Shown: positions 62,578 through 64,000 of the stretch, piece by piece
Layout of the letters: every line of letters begins with the position of its first letter
Numbering within the stretch: the stretch's first letter is position 1
DNA from: Microvenator marinus
GTDB taxonomy: Bacteria > Myxococcota_A > Bradymonadia > Bradymonadales > Bradymonadaceae
Direction of reading: 5' to 3'
Assembly (NCBI RefSeq): GCF_007993755.1
Contig: NZ_CP042467.1
Span: 955,501-1,019,500 of the forward strand
Length of the DNA stretch: 64,000 bases
Notes under the pieces: generated by a model
What the model was told of the DNA's origin: nothing
The model's input: the letters and a program-made list of their open reading frames with translations, nothing else
Databases searched by the model: none
Position numbers and translations under genes: made by a program

Positions 62578-63333
62578 ATGAAACGACGAAGCTTTCTTAA
62601 ATTTCTAAGTGCTGCACTCCTTTTGCCCCACCCTACCTGGGCGCTAGGCGAGGAAGACTATTTTCGGGTAGCAGTCCTGAAATACCCTGAATCAAGCTTC
62701 TCCACCCGTTCTAAGGCGATTTCGCGGCTTCTTTACGAAGTCGAAAAGCAAACGTCCATTCGGGTGGACTCCAAACCGTTGGAGATCTCCGCCACGGACA
62801 AAGAACTCTTCCTCCATCCGTTCTTAATCTGGATGGGAGAGTCCGGTTTTGAGCCGTTTTCGGACGAAGCTGTATTGCAACTGCGGCGCTATGTGCAGGC
62901 AGGCGGATTTATCTTTGTGGATTCGGCAGAGGGTGTGCTTGACGGCCCGTTCATGCGCTCGGTTAAGCGCGAGTTAGAACGGATTCTTCCGCAGAAAAAG
63001 CTGACCCGGCTACCTTCCGATCACGTGGCCTATAAGGCGTTTTTCCTCATCGACAAACCCGTCGGGCGACTTGCCATCGAAGACCATTTGCTGGGCGTTT
63101 TTGAGACAGACCGTGTGTCGGTTCTGGTCTCGAATAACGACGTCGTCGGAGCATGGGCGCGGGATAATTTTGGAAATTGGCTCTACCCAGTCAGCCCCGG
63201 AGGAGAGCGCCAGCGCACTATGGCGATGCGGCTTGGCATAAACCTCGTGATGTACGCGCTTTGTATCAATTACAAAGCGGACCAGGTACACGTTCCGTTC
63301 ATACTCAAACGCCGACGTTGGCGAGTAGATTGA
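62578..63333 (+). CDS. DUF4159-domain protein, Tat-exported
   Basis: 251 residues. N-terminal Tat-type signal (KRRSFLKFLSAALLLPHPTWAL). FRVAVLKYPESSFSTRSKAI, PFLIWMGESGFEPFSDEAVLQLRRY, VQAGGFIFVDSAEGVLDGPF and MALRLGINLVMYALCINYKAD-like ending (read as MAMRLGINLVMYALC) are the DUF4159 pattern, a flavodoxin-like periplasmic domain of unknown function that usually sits next to Bat/von-Willebrand membrane genes. Stop overlaps the next ATG (TGATG). Confidence 0.85.
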   Translation: MKRRSFLKFLSAALLLPHPTWALGEEDYFRVAVLKYPESSFSTRSKAISRLLYEVEKQTSIRVDSKPLEISATDKELFLHPFLIWMGESGFEPFSDEAVLQLRRYVQAGGFIFVDSAEGVLDGPFMRSVKRELERILPQKKLTRLPSDHVAYKAFFLIDKPVGRLAIEDHLLGVFETDRVSVLVSNNDVVGAWARDNFGNWLYPVSPGGERQRTMAMRLGINLVMYALCINYKADQVHVPFILKRRRWRVD

Positions 63334-64000
63334 TGCTAGATTTTTCGCTCTACAACGACGGCGACGTGATGTGGCTAGGCGACTGGGGTTCGACCTCGAT
63401 TGCGTTCCTCGTGATTCTAGGCCTCGCCATCATCGCGCTGAGTATTTACGACTTGGCCCCCATGCCGCCGCGCAGACGTTGGACTTTGATCTCTCTGCGC
63501 GCAGCCGTTTACTCGCTCGCCGTGCTGATGCTTCTTGAACCAGCGATCGACCTCAAGAATGTATCGAAGGTCAAGAATAACGTCGTGGTGTTGGTGGACG
63601 GATCTGAATCCATGACGCTCGATGCGGAGTCTGGAAAAACGCGGGCCAGCAGAGCGGTTGAAGCGTTCAAAAACCTAAATCTACAAGACTCTGAAGATCA
63701 TAAATTTCATTTCTACGAATTCGACTCAGAAATCCAAAAGTTTGGCGTGGACCAGGAACCTTCGTTTTCTGGGCAGGCTTCGGATCTGACTTCAGCGATG
63801 CTCGAGGCCAAAGAAAGTCTGGGGCGTGCGGAGCTCGGCGGGCTCGTCGTGATATCTGACGGCACAGACACAGGCGCAATCGGAACGCGGGTACAAAGCG
63901 GCGAAGCTCTCGATGAGACCAGCAAAGAGCTTTTGAGCCAGATCGGGGCACCGATTAACACAATTAGCGTGGCTCAGCCTGAAGACATCCGAGATATTGC
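63333..64000 (+). CDS. Membrane protein with von Willebrand A-like domain (truncated by window end)
   Basis: 222 codons are visible. Two membrane segments near residues 22-42 and 52-72, then VVVLVDGSESMTLDAESGK with an incomplete DxSxS metal site (DGSES), and LTSAMLEAKESLGRAELGGLVVISDGTDTG. This matches the Bat-operon partner of DUF4159 proteins. The rest lies beyond the window, often ending in a glutamine-amidotransferase-like domain. Confidence 0.85.
   Translation, partial: MLDFSLYNDGDVMWLGDWGSTSIAFLVILGLAIIALSIYDLAPMPPRRRWTLISLRAAVYSLAVLMLLEPAIDLKNVSKVKNNVVVLVDGSESMTLDAESGKTRASRAVEAFKNLNLQDSEDHKFHFYEFDSEIQKFGVDQEPSFSGQASDLTSAMLEAKESLGRAELGGLVVISDGTDTGAIGTRVQSGEALDETSKELLSQIGAPINTISVAQPEDIRDI

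Overview
The window (about 55-60% GC by eye) looks like a chromosomal segment of a Gram-negative, predatory-type or environmental deltaproteobacterium in the modern sense, most likely Myxococcota/Bradymonadales. Reasons (inference): many lipoproteins with an Asp/Met-rich spacer after the lipobox, a DUF1552/DUF1592 pair, thrombospondin-3 and lamin-tail surface modules, an FHA-sigma54 activator, an Omp-type barrel, and dense gene packing with 1-4 nt overlaps. No rRNA, tRNA, CRISPR, prophage or transposase gene was seen.

Layout. 1-5.4 kb: end of a histone-deacetylase-family gene, an alpha/beta hydrolase, then a metallophosphatase lipoprotein coupled to a protease/propeller/barrel outer membrane protein. 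5.4-10.7 kb (minus): an ABC exporter operon with a transglutaminase-like protein lacking the catalytic Cys and a polytopic membrane protein. 10.8-15 kb: small hypothetical gene, TatD nuclease, HEAT protein and metG. 15.1-21 kb (plus): a complete Mrp Na+/H+ antiporter operon with fused AB. 21-23.1 kb: fumarylacetoacetase, maleylacetoacetate isomerase and ElaA acetyltransferase. 23.1-30.7 kb: M48 protease, surface lipoproteins, DUF3775 and DUF1552/DUF1592 proteins. 30.7-36 kb: housekeeping genes (thioredoxin-TPR, RidA, SDR, MsrA, GIY-YIG, Tgt).

36-49.4 kb is the outstanding region. A sigma54 activator with an FHA domain is divergent, across a 427 bp gap, from a 3064-residue megasynthase with order KS-AT-ACP-ACP-ACP-KS-KR-DH-phosphopantetheinyl transferase. 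It is translationally coupled to a biotin carrier protein and an acyl-CoA carboxyltransferase. The set can be read as a self-activating, polyunsaturated-fatty-acid- or enediyne-like polyketide/lipid synthase with its own malonyl-CoA supply, but with no ER, thioesterase or biotin carboxylase in view. All three carrier domains have Thr where the phosphopantetheine Ser is expected. Short hairpin elements with a conserved loop lie in frame inside the ACP linkers, in both orientations, and again in the flanking intergenic regions.

49.4-64 kb: a large amidohydrolase/TSP3/lamin-tail lipoprotein, a CDP-alcohol phosphotransferase with a PilZ gene, a HEAT protein, a DnaC-like ATPase, mnmG, a Cys-rich lamin-tail lipoprotein, a Rep/PcrA helicase, and a DUF4159 protein followed by a von-Willebrand-type membrane protein that runs off the end.
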